NCBI GenBank assembly: GCA_045593325.1
Contig: JAZNWL010000079.1
Coordinates: 1-16,902, forward strand
DNA length: 16,902 nucleotides
DNA from: UMGS1484 sp045593325
Lineage (GTDB): Bacteria; Bacillota; Clostridia; Oscillospirales; Acutalibacteraceae
Direction of reading: 5' to 3'
Shown: in pieces, positions 12,093 to 16,902 of the stretch
How positions within the stretch are numbered: position 1 is the stretch's first letter
Layout: every line of letters begins with the position of its first letter
The notes under the pieces: model-generated
What the model was told of the DNA's origin: nothing
Seen by the model: only the letters and a program-made list of their open reading frames with translations
The model's database searches: none
Program-made: the position numbers and the translations under genes

Positions 12093-13211
12093 TTAACATA
12101 AGAATCGGCAGAAATTTTCGAAAAATTTTTCCCAAAAAGAAGGGATGTATGGCTGAATTTCCAAGGGAGTGTCCACCGTAACGGGTACCGACTGTATTAC
12201 CTGCTCTTTATAGGTCAGTTCCAACTGCCCCACGGTTTGACCTTGCGCCAATGGAGCGTACACAAAGGGGGGCAACGCCAACCGAAAGGCAAGGTCTTTT
12301 TTGGCAGACTCCGGCAAAGAAAGGGAAAGTTCCGGGTGGGAAAGGGTAACGGTGTCCCGGATTCCCCCCACCGCAGGCAGGGTAAGGGTATTTGCCGGGT
12401 GGGTGATGGGTTCGGTCAGGGAAAAGCCGTAGTCCAGTAGGCTGATATGGTCGTTCCAGTCGTCAGGGGCAGAAAGGGTAACGCAAAGTAAGGTTGCCCC
12501 CTGCCTTGTGGCGGCAGACACCAAACACCGCCCCGATTTTTTGGTGAACCCCGTTTTCACCCCAATGCACCCCTCGTAAGAAGTCAGCAGGCGGTTGTGA
12601 TTTTGCAGGGTGCGGCGGTAAGGGGGATTGCCGTAATATACTGTGGCTTTGGGGGCGGCGGCAATGGTGCGAAAGTCTTTATTTTTCAGGGCGGCGACGG
12701 TGAGCAACGCCATGTCGTAGGCGGTGGAATAATGCTGTTCATCGTCCAGCCCCGAGGGGGTAACGAAATGGGTGTTTTTCATCCCCAGGGCGCAAGCCTT
12801 TTGGTTCATGGCATCTGCGAAGGCGGTAAGGCTTCCCGAATGAATGATGGCGGCGGCATTGGCGGCATCGTTGCCGGAAGAAAGCATCATGCCGTAGCAT
12901 AAGCCTTCCCTGGTAACAACGTCCCCCGCAAGTAACCCCATGCTGGTGCCTTCCACCTGTACCATGTCTTCAGTAACGGTGATTTGCTCTTGCAGGTTGC
13001 CCTGTTCCAGCAATAAAAGGGTGGTCATAATTTTGGTGGTGCTTGCCATGGAACGCTTGACGTCAGCATTTTTTTCAAAAAGCACCAGCCCTGTGTTGGC
13101 GTCCATCACAATGGCGCTCCCAGCGGAAATGCTATGGGGTTTTTCGGCGGCATACACCGTGTTCCAGGGCAGAAACAGGGCGCACAGGAAAAGTAAGATG
13201 ACCCGCCTCAT
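12093..13211 (-). CDS. D-alanyl-D-alanine carboxypeptidase (DacA/DacF-type penicillin-binding protein)
   Basis: This 372-residue secreted enzyme trims the terminal D-Ala from peptidoglycan pentapeptides. Its signal peptide is MRRVILLFLCALFLPWNTVYA with likely cleavage before AEKPHS. The S11 catalytic motifs are intact: SxxK at S57-K60 (ASTTK), SGN at 112-114 and KTG at 219-221. A beta-rich C-terminal domain follows, ending in an amphipathic, aromatic tail (SFWEKFFENFCRFLC) that could tether it to the membrane. The frame is open upstream to 13301, but ATG 13211 overlaps the previous stop as ATGA and starts the signal peptide, so I chose it. It is the last gene of a minus-strand envelope operon. 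No sporulation genes are adjacent, so the DacF name is not assigned. Confidence 0.93.
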   Translation of the reverse strand: MRRVILLFLCALFLPWNTVYAAEKPHSISAGSAIVMDANTGLVLFEKNADVKRSMASTTKIMTTLLLLEQGNLQEQITVTEDMVQVEGTSMGLLAGDVVTREGLCYGMMLSSGNDAANAAAIIHSGSLTAFADAMNQKACALGMKNTHFVTPSGLDDEQHYSTAYDMALLTVAALKNKDFRTIAAAPKATVYYGNPPYRRTLQNHNRLLTSYEGCIGVKTGFTKKSGRCLVSAATRQGATLLCVTLSAPDDWNDHISLLDYGFSLTEPITHPANTLTLPAVGGIRDTVTLSHPELSLSLPESAKKDLAFRLALPPFVYAPLAQGQTVGQLELTYKEQVIQSVPVTVDTPLEIQPYIPSFWEKFFENFCRFLC

Positions 13212-13714
13212 GATGGGGTCAACTCCAGAAAGGATTGTTGCAAGACCCCGGTTTCTTCCAAAGAAAAGCCGTGCATAAAGCCGTCCAACGCCAGGGTGCA
13301 AATATCCCCGCCGATGACTTCGTTTTTGTAGATCAGCAGGTTGGCAACTACCCCTGTGGGTAGGTCAGGGTAATTATACACCTCGTAGGTATACCGCTTC
13401 ACCGCCTTGCCCCGATAGGGGGTCAGGTCAAAATTCTGGGCAAGTTGCAGGTCGTTATAAATGGTATACACCCGATTAAATTCACCGGGAATGGTGATCT
13501 CCTGCACTTCTTTTGGGGTGGCAGACACTTCCCAGCCGTATTCCTTTAAAAATTCACTGCCGGCAGTGTCCACGTTCCCCGAAAGGGGCACCGATACCGA
13601 CAGGGCTTCTTTCCCGAAGCCTGTGGCATCAATCAGCAACAACACCGCCAAACACAAAGCGGCAATGCCCAAAAACAGTTTCAGCCGTTTGGATAACAAT
13701 CCCGTGATGATCAT
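13208..13714 (-). CDS. DUF4830 domain-containing membrane-anchored protein
   Basis: The 168-residue product has an N-terminal membrane segment (LKLFLGIAALCLAVLLLID, about 11-29) and an extracytoplasmic domain. The segments EFLKEYGWEVSATPKEVQEITIPGEF, in pieces from 54, YNDLQLAQNFDLTPYRGK (86-103), VKRYTYEVYNYP (105-116) and GGDICTLALDGFMHGF (135-150) fit the clostridial DUF4830 family, whose function is unknown. ATG 13714 has AAAGGA nine bases upstream; a GTG at 13720 is too close to it. The stop overlaps the carboxypeptidase start as ATGA, suggesting coupled translation and a shared role in wall metabolism, which is inference. Confidence 0.85.
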   Translation of the reverse strand: MIITGLLSKRLKLFLGIAALCLAVLLLIDATGFGKEALSVSVPLSGNVDTAGSEFLKEYGWEVSATPKEVQEITIPGEFNRVYTIYNDLQLAQNFDLTPYRGKAVKRYTYEVYNYPDLPTGVVANLLIYKNEVIGGDICTLALDGFMHGFSLEETGVLQQSFLELTPS

Positions 13715-13742
13715 ACACACACATCCTTTGTTTATGTGTATG
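13712..13742 (-). promoter_or_regulatory. Start-codon hairpin of the DUF4830 gene
   Basis: On the minus-strand RNA, CATACACA (13742-13735) pairs perfectly with TGTGTATG (13719-13712), whose last three bases are the ATG start codon. The Shine-Dalgarno AAAGGA lies in the loop. Whether this 8-bp stem lowers initiation is inference. Confidence 0.45.
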
Positions 13743-13758
13743 AGGAAAGGGGGTGGGG

Positions 13759-13983
13759 TTATGCTGACTTTTTACAAAGATACCCTGCCAGGGTGACTGC
13801 CCCCAAGGACAAAGCAGATTTTATAAAAATGGCTTTTTTCAAGGAACTTGCCAATCGCAAGGCAATGCCCAAAAGCAGGTGACGGGCAAGGTCGATTTTG
13901 GGGTTGCCCCGATTTTTGTTGTAGCAAGCCAAAGCCACCGACACCACCCCGGTAAGAATAAAAAAGACGGTTGATTTTTTCAT
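13759..13983 (-). CDS. Small two-helix membrane protein, unknown function
   Basis: I do not recognise this 74-residue protein. It has a hydrophobic N-terminal segment (VFFILTGVVSVALACY, 6-21), a short basic loop (NKNRGNPK), an amphipathic stretch (DLARHLLLGIALRLASSLKK, 31-50) and a second hydrophobic segment (54-69), ending KKSA. The start is well supported: ATG 13983 with GAGGTG seven bases upstream. It is followed 17-44 bases on by DUF4830, so the two are probably cotranscribed from the promoter at 14101-14129. A structural or chaperone role for its envelope neighbours is possible but unsupported. Confidence 0.65.
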   Translation of the reverse strand: MKKSTVFFILTGVVSVALACYNKNRGNPKIDLARHLLLGIALRLASSLKKAIFIKSALSLGAVTLAGYLCKKSA

Positions 13984-14051
13984 GATTTCACCTCATGGGT
14001 AGTATGCCCCAAAAGGAGAAGAAAACGGGCGTTATTGCTCTCCGATTTGAA

Positions 14052-14081
14052 TCATTTCTGCTTTTGTTTATAATCTGCCAT
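14052..14081 (-). CDS. Nine-residue mini-ORF (possible leader peptide)
   Basis: ATG 14081 is preceded by a strong AAAAGAGGTG (14097-14088) at ideal spacing and reads MADYKQKQK then TGA. It is the first start codon after the consensus minus-strand promoter at 14101-14129, whose predicted start near 14094 falls at this ribosome binding site. It lies ~70 bases before the 74-residue membrane protein. It could be a regulatory leader peptide or the relic of a longer gene; no frame continues usefully beyond the stop. Confidence 0.45.
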   Translation of the reverse strand: MADYKQKQK

Positions 14082-14100
14082 ACGATCACCTCTTTTGTTA

Positions 14101-14129
14101 AGTATAGGTCAATTTCACCCTATTGTCAA
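14101..14129 (-). promoter_or_regulatory. Consensus sigma-A promoter of the mini-ORF/envelope operon
   Basis: On the minus strand -35 TTGACA (14129-14124) and -10 TATACT (14106-14101) are 17 bases apart, a near-perfect promoter. Its -35 overlaps the -35 of the divergent XRE promoter. ATAGGT half-sites at 14104 and 14130 flank the spacer. Confidence 0.8.
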
Positions 14130-14155
14130 ATAGGTCGAAATGCCATAATATAGGT
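14104..14155. promoter_or_regulatory. ATAGGT half-site array, candidate XRE operator
   Basis: ATAGGT occurs at 14104-14109, 14130-14135 and 14150-14155, and the inverted CCTAT at 14119-14123 makes a 20-bp imperfect dyad over 14104-14123. The set covers both divergent promoters. Autoregulation by the adjacent XRE protein is inferred from position. Confidence 0.5.
14123..14151 (+). promoter_or_regulatory. Probable promoter of the second XRE gene
   Basis: The -35 TTGTCA (14123-14128) and -10 TAATAT (14146-14151) have a 17-base spacer. The predicted start near 14158 would leave only ~7 bases before ATG 14165, cutting into the GGTGGTGAT ribosome binding site, so the message may be nearly leaderless or another promoter is used. 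Confidence 0.5.
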
Positions 14156-14164
14156 GGTGATATT

Positions 14165-14398
14165 ATGAGCAGGCTAAAAGAATTAAGAAAAGAACGTGGT
14201 TATACACAGGTGAAAATGCAAATGCAAATGCTTACGGGCATAGACCAAAGCGACTATTCCAAGATTGAGAATGGTAAGCGGTATTTAAGTTTTGAACAGT
14301 GCATTAAGGTTGCCGATGCCCTGGAAACCAGTATGGATTACCTTGCAGGCAGAACCGACCAAAAAGAACCGTATCCCAAGGCTAAAAATCATAAGTAA
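14165..14398 (+). CDS. XRE-family helix-turn-helix regulator with duplicated MQ in helix 2
   Basis: This is a 77-residue XRE protein (MSRLKELRKERGYTQ...). ATG 14165 has AGGTGGTGAT just upstream; an in-frame TTG at 14123 sits in the promoter and is rejected. After TQ the usual seven residues before the turn glycine are nine here: VKMQMQMLTG instead of the VKMQMLTG expected for the family. The DNA shows why: ATGCAA is tandemly repeated (14216-14221, 14222-14227) and followed by ATG. The recognition helix region IDQSDYSKIENGKR and the tail CIKVADALETSMDYLAGRTD are otherwise normal. The two-residue insertion in the first helix of the HTH may weaken DNA binding. It is divergent from the envelope operon and ended by a strong terminator. 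Confidence 0.85.
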   Translation: MSRLKELRKERGYTQVKMQMQMLTGIDQSDYSKIENGKRYLSFEQCIKVADALETSMDYLAGRTDQKEPYPKAKNHK

Positions 14399-14401
14399 AA
14401 T

Positions 14402-14460
14402 AAAAAAAGGCCGCTTGAGGCACACGACCTAAGGAAGTGTGCCTCAAGCGGCCTTTTTTT
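14402..14460. terminator. Strong bidirectional terminator between XRE and dockerin genes
   Basis: A perfect 24-bp stem pairs 14402-14425 (seven A, then GGCCGCTTGAGGCACAC) with 14437-14460 (GTGTGCCTCAAGCGGCC, then seven T), with an 11-base loop. With A7 and T7 at its feet it can end transcripts from both convergent genes. Confidence 0.95.
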
Positions 14461-14478
14461 GTGTTTAGGGTCGAGACC

Positions 14479-16203
14479 TTACACGTTTGTGGGAGTAACG
14501 TCAGTAGGGGTTACGCTTTCAATGGGGAACGTATCAATGAGATTCACCGCGAATCGCAACACCAATAAGGCGTCTTTGGCGTCCACAGAGCCGTCCCCGT
14601 TCAGGTCGGTCACTTCCTCATGGAATACGGTTACAGGTTTATTTACCGCCTGTTTCAGAATGTTCAAAGCATCCACTGCGTTGACCACCCCGTCAAAGTT
14701 GCTGTCCCCCAAGGGGATAGACTTGAACAGTTTCATGGACACTTCTTTTTGGAAGGTTCCCTGGGTGATGGTGACGGGAAGATCATTTCCCGAGATTTTC
14801 CCCAGGGAGATGGTGAAGTCCTTGGTGGGGAGCAGAGAACCGTCGCTGAACACCTGCACCACTTCAAAATCTTCGGTGCTCAGGGAATATCCCGACAGAA
14901 TACAGGGGTTCAGCACCTTCACCTGAATGTCGGTTTGCAGGGCGGTTTCCTTTAAAAATTTGGTGTAGTCCAGGCAGATCCAACCTTCTTGTTGGTTATA
15001 GGAAATTTTACCCCAGTTTTCTTTGATTTCGGTAACTTCCACACGGGTGGCATGGGGAATGACCCCTAAACTTTCACTGGAGGCGGAATTTTCTTTCCGC
15101 AAATGTAAGCCGTTGTCGGAATTGATGGCATAGGTGCCGGTGCTGTAAACCACCGCTTTCTTTTCCACCGTTACGGTGAACACCCCCGACTTGGCACCGT
15201 AGGTGACGTATACTTTGCAACTGCCTTCCCCGTCGGAGGAAAAGCCGTTGATGCTGTATCCCGAGGTGAGGGTTTTGGAAGTGCCGTCGCTGTAAAGGGC
15301 TTTCACCTTCATGCCTGTGGTATCCAATTTATCCCCAACCGCATATTTGGTTTTGGTGGGCGGGGTGACTTCCAGCCCCCGCAGGGTAACGGTGGTTTTG
15401 GCAAATTCCAGGGAGAACCATCCCTTTTGGTTGTTGTAGGTGGTGTAACCCCAACCGTCGGACACTTTGGTGACCGTAACGGTGGCATTGTAGGGAATGG
15501 CGGTAAGCACCGAATGAGAAGTGCCTGCCCCTGCCCGCAGGTTTACGCCATTGTCCGAAGTGATGGTATATTTCCCTGCTCCGATGGGGTCAATGGACGT
15601 GTCGTAAGAGGTGGCAAGACTGCCTGTACCGTTGTGCACCCCTTTATAGATCTGAATTTTGGTGACCCCGTCGGCATCGTAAGAAAACAGATTGGTGTAG
15701 CCGGTGTTGGCAGGGTCCATAATGTAAACCGTGGAGCCCTCAACCTTATCCACCGCCACGTAGTGACCGCCGTTTTTCACCATGGCAACCACCACACAGC
15801 CGTCTTTAATGTAGGAAGCAATGGTGGCGGCTTTCTGGGCTTTGGTGCCCGAAAGGGTAGCGGCGCCTTGGTAGGTGAACTTGCCGTTGTAATCGTCCAC
15901 CGCACTCCAGACGATCCACCCTTGAGAGGTGAGCCCGCCGTTGTTTTTCAGCCAGGTGCAGAAGATCCCCGGGTTAAACACCGCCGTATTGTCCGCCACC
16001 GAGCCGGAATGGACCATGAGTTTGGCAATGGACGTGATGGCGCAACCGGATTTGGAAATGGTGTCGGACGTACCGAAGGTGATGGACCCCCAACGAGGGT
16101 CAGACTGCAACCAGGTACGGTATTCGGCTGCCGCTTGTACCCACGTGGCAAACAGGGACAGGCACAGCACGAAACATAGCAAGATAGAAACGATTCTTTT
16201 CAT
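14479..16203 (-). CDS. Secreted C39-like peptidase with SH3b, Ig-like and dockerin domains
   Basis: The 574-residue protein is exported by the signal peptide MKRIVSILLCFVLCLSLFAT (cleavage near VQA, 22-24). Residues ~27-190 are a papain-fold, C39-like peptidase with C54 (SGCAITSIAKL), H147 (GGHYVAV) and D163 (YIMDPANTG). Then come SH3b-1 (~209-271), a Big_3-type Ig-like domain (~275-347), SH3b-2 (~355-417), a diverged Ig-like domain (~422-493) and a type I dockerin (~498-557). The dockerin has two calcium loops, GDSNFDGVVNAVD (499-511) and TDLNGDGSVDAKD (532-544), each followed by the usual helix (ALNILKQAV, ALLVLRFAV). A dockerin should dock the enzyme onto a cohesin scaffold, while SH3b domains usually bind cell wall. 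Substrate is unknown: wall peptides or proteins are plausible. ATG has GAGGAA six bases upstream. Confidence 0.9.
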   Translation of the reverse strand: MKRIVSILLCFVLCLSLFATWVQAAAEYRTWLQSDPRWGSITFGTSDTISKSGCAITSIAKLMVHSGSVADNTAVFNPGIFCTWLKNNGGLTSQGWIVWSAVDDYNGKFTYQGAATLSGTKAQKAATIASYIKDGCVVVAMVKNGGHYVAVDKVEGSTVYIMDPANTGYTNLFSYDADGVTKIQIYKGVHNGTGSLATSYDTSIDPIGAGKYTITSDNGVNLRAGAGTSHSVLTAIPYNATVTVTKVSDGWGYTTYNNQKGWFSLEFAKTTVTLRGLEVTPPTKTKYAVGDKLDTTGMKVKALYSDGTSKTLTSGYSINGFSSDGEGSCKVYVTYGAKSGVFTVTVEKKAVVYSTGTYAINSDNGLHLRKENSASSESLGVIPHATRVEVTEIKENWGKISYNQQEGWICLDYTKFLKETALQTDIQVKVLNPCILSGYSLSTEDFEVVQVFSDGSLLPTKDFTISLGKISGNDLPVTITQGTFQKEVSMKLFKSIPLGDSNFDGVVNAVDALNILKQAVNKPVTVFHEEVTDLNGDGSVDAKDALLVLRFAVNLIDTFPIESVTPTDVTPTNV

Positions 16204-16216
16204 AAAATTCCTCGAA

Positions 16217-16347
16217 TGCTTATAAGATATCAGGCTTTTGAGAAAGATGCAGGACGCACTTTTTTCGCAGGTGGTATCTGCTGGTTCTGCATGCTGTTTT
16301 ACACCCGCGTTCCTGTGACTTTATCGGAAGTCTAAAAGTTACAATTT
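16217..16347 (-). promoter_or_regulatory. Structured 5' leader of the dockerin gene, unknown RNA
   Basis: The ~144-base leader folds by eye. CAGGAACGC (16315-16307) pairs with GCGTCCTG (16257-16250), 8 bp with one bulged A. Inside, GGGTG (16306-16302) pairs with CACCT (16273-16269). A separate 5-bp hairpin sits at 16317-16332. An alternative pairing, GCGGGTG (16308-16302) with CACCTGC (16273-16267), competes with the first stem. I matched it to no riboswitch class I know. No U-tract terminator follows, so any control would be at translation or stability. Confidence 0.4.
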
Positions 16348-16352
16348 GTAAC
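16338..16352. promoter_or_regulatory. 15-bp palindrome at the dockerin gene start site, candidate operator
   Basis: GTTACAATTTGTAAC is a perfect 7-bp-arm palindrome centred on one base. It covers the predicted start (~16347) of the minus-strand promoter, a classic repressor position. The regulator is unknown; it does not resemble the AAGG or ATAGGT sites of the two XRE genes. Confidence 0.5.
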
Positions 16353-16353
16353 C

Positions 16354-16382
16354 ATTATCCTCTATTTTCGTAGAAATGTCAA
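16354..16382 (-). promoter_or_regulatory. Sigma-A promoter of the dockerin gene
   Basis: On the minus strand -35 TTGACA (16382-16377) and -10 GATAAT (16359-16354) have a 17-base spacer. It gives a start near 16347 and a ~144-base leader. Confidence 0.8.
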
Positions 16383-16432
16383 CGGAAAATTGACGGAAAA
16401 TGCAGGAAAATTGACGGAAAACGCAGGAAAAA
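16380..16432. repeat. 21-bp tandem repeat upstream of the dockerin promoter
   Basis: Two full units (16391-16411 and 16412-16432) match at 19 of 21 bases, TGACGGAAAA then Y-GCAGGAAAA, preceded by a partial unit AACGGAAAAT (16381-16390). The array abuts the -35 box. Its phase of two helical turns would place repeated sites on one DNA face, as for an activator or UP-like element (inference). Confidence 0.8.
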
Positions 16433-16485
16433 GGGGGGTGATTACCGGAGGAAACGAGTTTGGCTGACGCGAATGGTGCAGGATG

Positions 16486-16539
16486 CCCTTTTCTTCCGCC
16501 TGTTAGGCGTATGTGATACGTCGAAGGCGGAAAAAAGGG
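16486..16539. repeat. Long nested hairpin in the gene-free region
   Basis: CCCTTTTCTTCCGCCT (16486-16501) pairs with AGGCGGAAAAAAGGG (16525-16539), 15 bp with one bulged C. The loop holds a second hairpin, CGTAT/ATACG (16508-16512 with 16516-16520). No coding frame explains it. Eleven bases later comes the terminator at 16551. Confidence 0.65.
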
Positions 16540-16542
16540 TAA

Positions 16543-16640
16543 ATAGGTGCAAAAACAGGGAAACCATCGAGGTTTCCCTGTTTTTTGTGTATCTTATAGA
16601 TTGTAAGTTTTTATTTTGTGTGTTACATTTTTGCACCTAT
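16543..16640. repeat. 13-bp inverted repeat enclosing the terminator
   Basis: ATAGGTGCAAAAA (16543-16555) and TTTTTGCACCTAT (16628-16640) are perfect complements 72 bases apart. The five A residues of the left arm are also the foot of the terminator stem, so the two structures compete. No target-site duplication flanks the arms. Confidence 0.7.
16551..16586. terminator. Terminator downstream of the DUF436 gene, bidirectional in form
   Basis: A perfect 15-bp stem, AAAAACAGGGAAACC (16551-16565) with GGTTTCCCTGTTTTT (16571-16585), has loop ATCGA and T tails both ways. On the minus strand it ends the DUF436 transcript 74 bases after its stop. A plus-strand user is not apparent unless the hairpin at 16486 belongs to a small RNA. 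Confidence 0.85.
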
Positions 16641-16658
16641 GCTCCTGTGCTATTATCG

Positions 16659-16902
16659 TCAGTCAGGATATACGGCTCTTGCGCCGCCAATATATTTGGG
16701 GCGGGTTCTGGCGCACACCACGTGAGCTTCGCCGATGGTGGTTTGGGAAATCCGCACAGGCACTGCCACTGCCCGCAGGTGCATACCGATCAAGGTGTCC
16801 CCAATGTCAATGCCGGCATCGGCTTTCACCCTTTCCACCGCTACGGGTTGTTCCAGGGATTCCCACAGGGCGGTGGCGAAGGAGCCCCCTGCTTTGGGTT
16901 GG
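16659..16902 (-). CDS. TIGR01440 / DUF436 (UPF0340, YwlG-like) protein, 3' part only
   Basis: The last 80 codons of a minus-strand gene enter from the right edge; no start is in the window. The residues PKAGGSFATALWESL, VKADAGIDIGDTLIGMHL, VPVRISQTTIGEAHVVCARTRP (in pieces) and KYIGGARAVYPD then TGA match the C-terminal half of the TIGR01440/DUF436 family, of which B. subtilis YwlG is a member. The full protein is usually ~180 residues. Its function is not established. It is followed by the terminator at 16551-16586. Confidence 0.85.
   Translation of the reverse strand, partial: QPKAGGSFATALWESLEQPVAVERVKADAGIDIGDTLIGMHLRAVAVPVRISQTTIGEAHVVCARTRPKYIGGARAVYPD

Noticed and set aside
16391..16432. 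CRISPR-like short repeats
   Set aside because: Only two and a half directly adjoining units, with no spacers and no cas genes in the window.
16241..16500. A second diverged copy of the dockerin leader at about 16475-16500
   Set aside because: Similarity is limited to ~17 bases (TGCAGGA-Y-GC followed by a T run), too short and simple to claim homology.
16442..16636. Minus-strand 64-codon open frame
   Set aside because: It starts with GTG without a Shine-Dalgarno and runs through three hairpins. The protein has no recognisable domain and simply translates inverted repeats.
16543..16640. A miniature transposon with 13-bp terminal inverted repeats
   Set aside because: No target-site duplication is seen at either end, and the arms overlap the functional terminator of the DUF436 gene. 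I kept it only as an inverted repeat.

Overview
The window looks like part of a chromosome from an anaerobic, gut-type clostridium (Firmicutes, Oscillospiraceae/Ruminococcaceae-like; this placement is inference). Supporting signs are a cysteine T-box leader, a YybP-YkoY (Mn2+) riboswitch, an NfnAB-type ferredoxin/NAD(P)H flavoprotein pair, a secreted dockerin protein, strong AGGAGG-type ribosome binding sites and sigma-A promoters. Most genes are moderately GC-rich. By hand count a 60-base line of nfnB is 58% GC, while lines in a small two-gene island read 33-45%.

Layout. 1-1691: rimO (5' end cut off) overlaps pgsA. 1699-4866: a cysteine operon, made of a Cys T-box with specifier TGC, a hairpin-rich repeat, cysE, a HAD phosphatase and cysS, ended by a strong terminator. 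4877-5932 (-): a DUF3048/YerB-like lipoprotein. 6032-8923: sigma-A promoter, Mn riboswitch, intrinsic terminator, then a P2-type cation ATPase. 8930-9825: an AT-rich island holding a minus-strand XRE repressor and a divergent SLOG-fold gene. It is flanked by a perfect 24-bp direct repeat made from the last codons of the neighbouring nfnB/gltA gene. 9793-12004 (-): nfnB and nfnA. 12093-14081 (-): an envelope operon of a 9-codon mini-ORF, a 74-residue membrane protein, a DUF4830 protein and a D-Ala-D-Ala carboxypeptidase. 14165-14398: a second XRE regulator, divergent from that operon, with a 6-bp duplication in its DNA-binding helix region. 14479-16203 (-): a secreted C39-like peptidase with SH3b, Ig-like and dockerin domains. 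16204-16658: a gene-free stretch dense in promoter, operator, repeat and hairpin signals. 16659-16902 (-): the 3' end of a TIGR01440/DUF436 (YwlG-like) gene.

How it fits together. The T-box couples uncharged tRNA-Cys to cysteine synthesis and charging. The Mn riboswitch should switch on cation efflux when metal is high. NfnAB balances NADH, NADPH and ferredoxin pools. The carboxypeptidase operon and the dockerin protein act at the envelope.

The most interesting item is the XRE-SLOG island. It sits as if integrated into the 3' end of nfnB: it restores that gene's end and leaves the presumed old end, with its own in-frame stop, stranded on the far side beside the old terminator. Three related 15-bp dyads lie between its two genes, and the most perfect one fills the spacer of the SLOG promoter. 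No integrase is visible. All calls rest on reading the sequence by eye; no database search was run.
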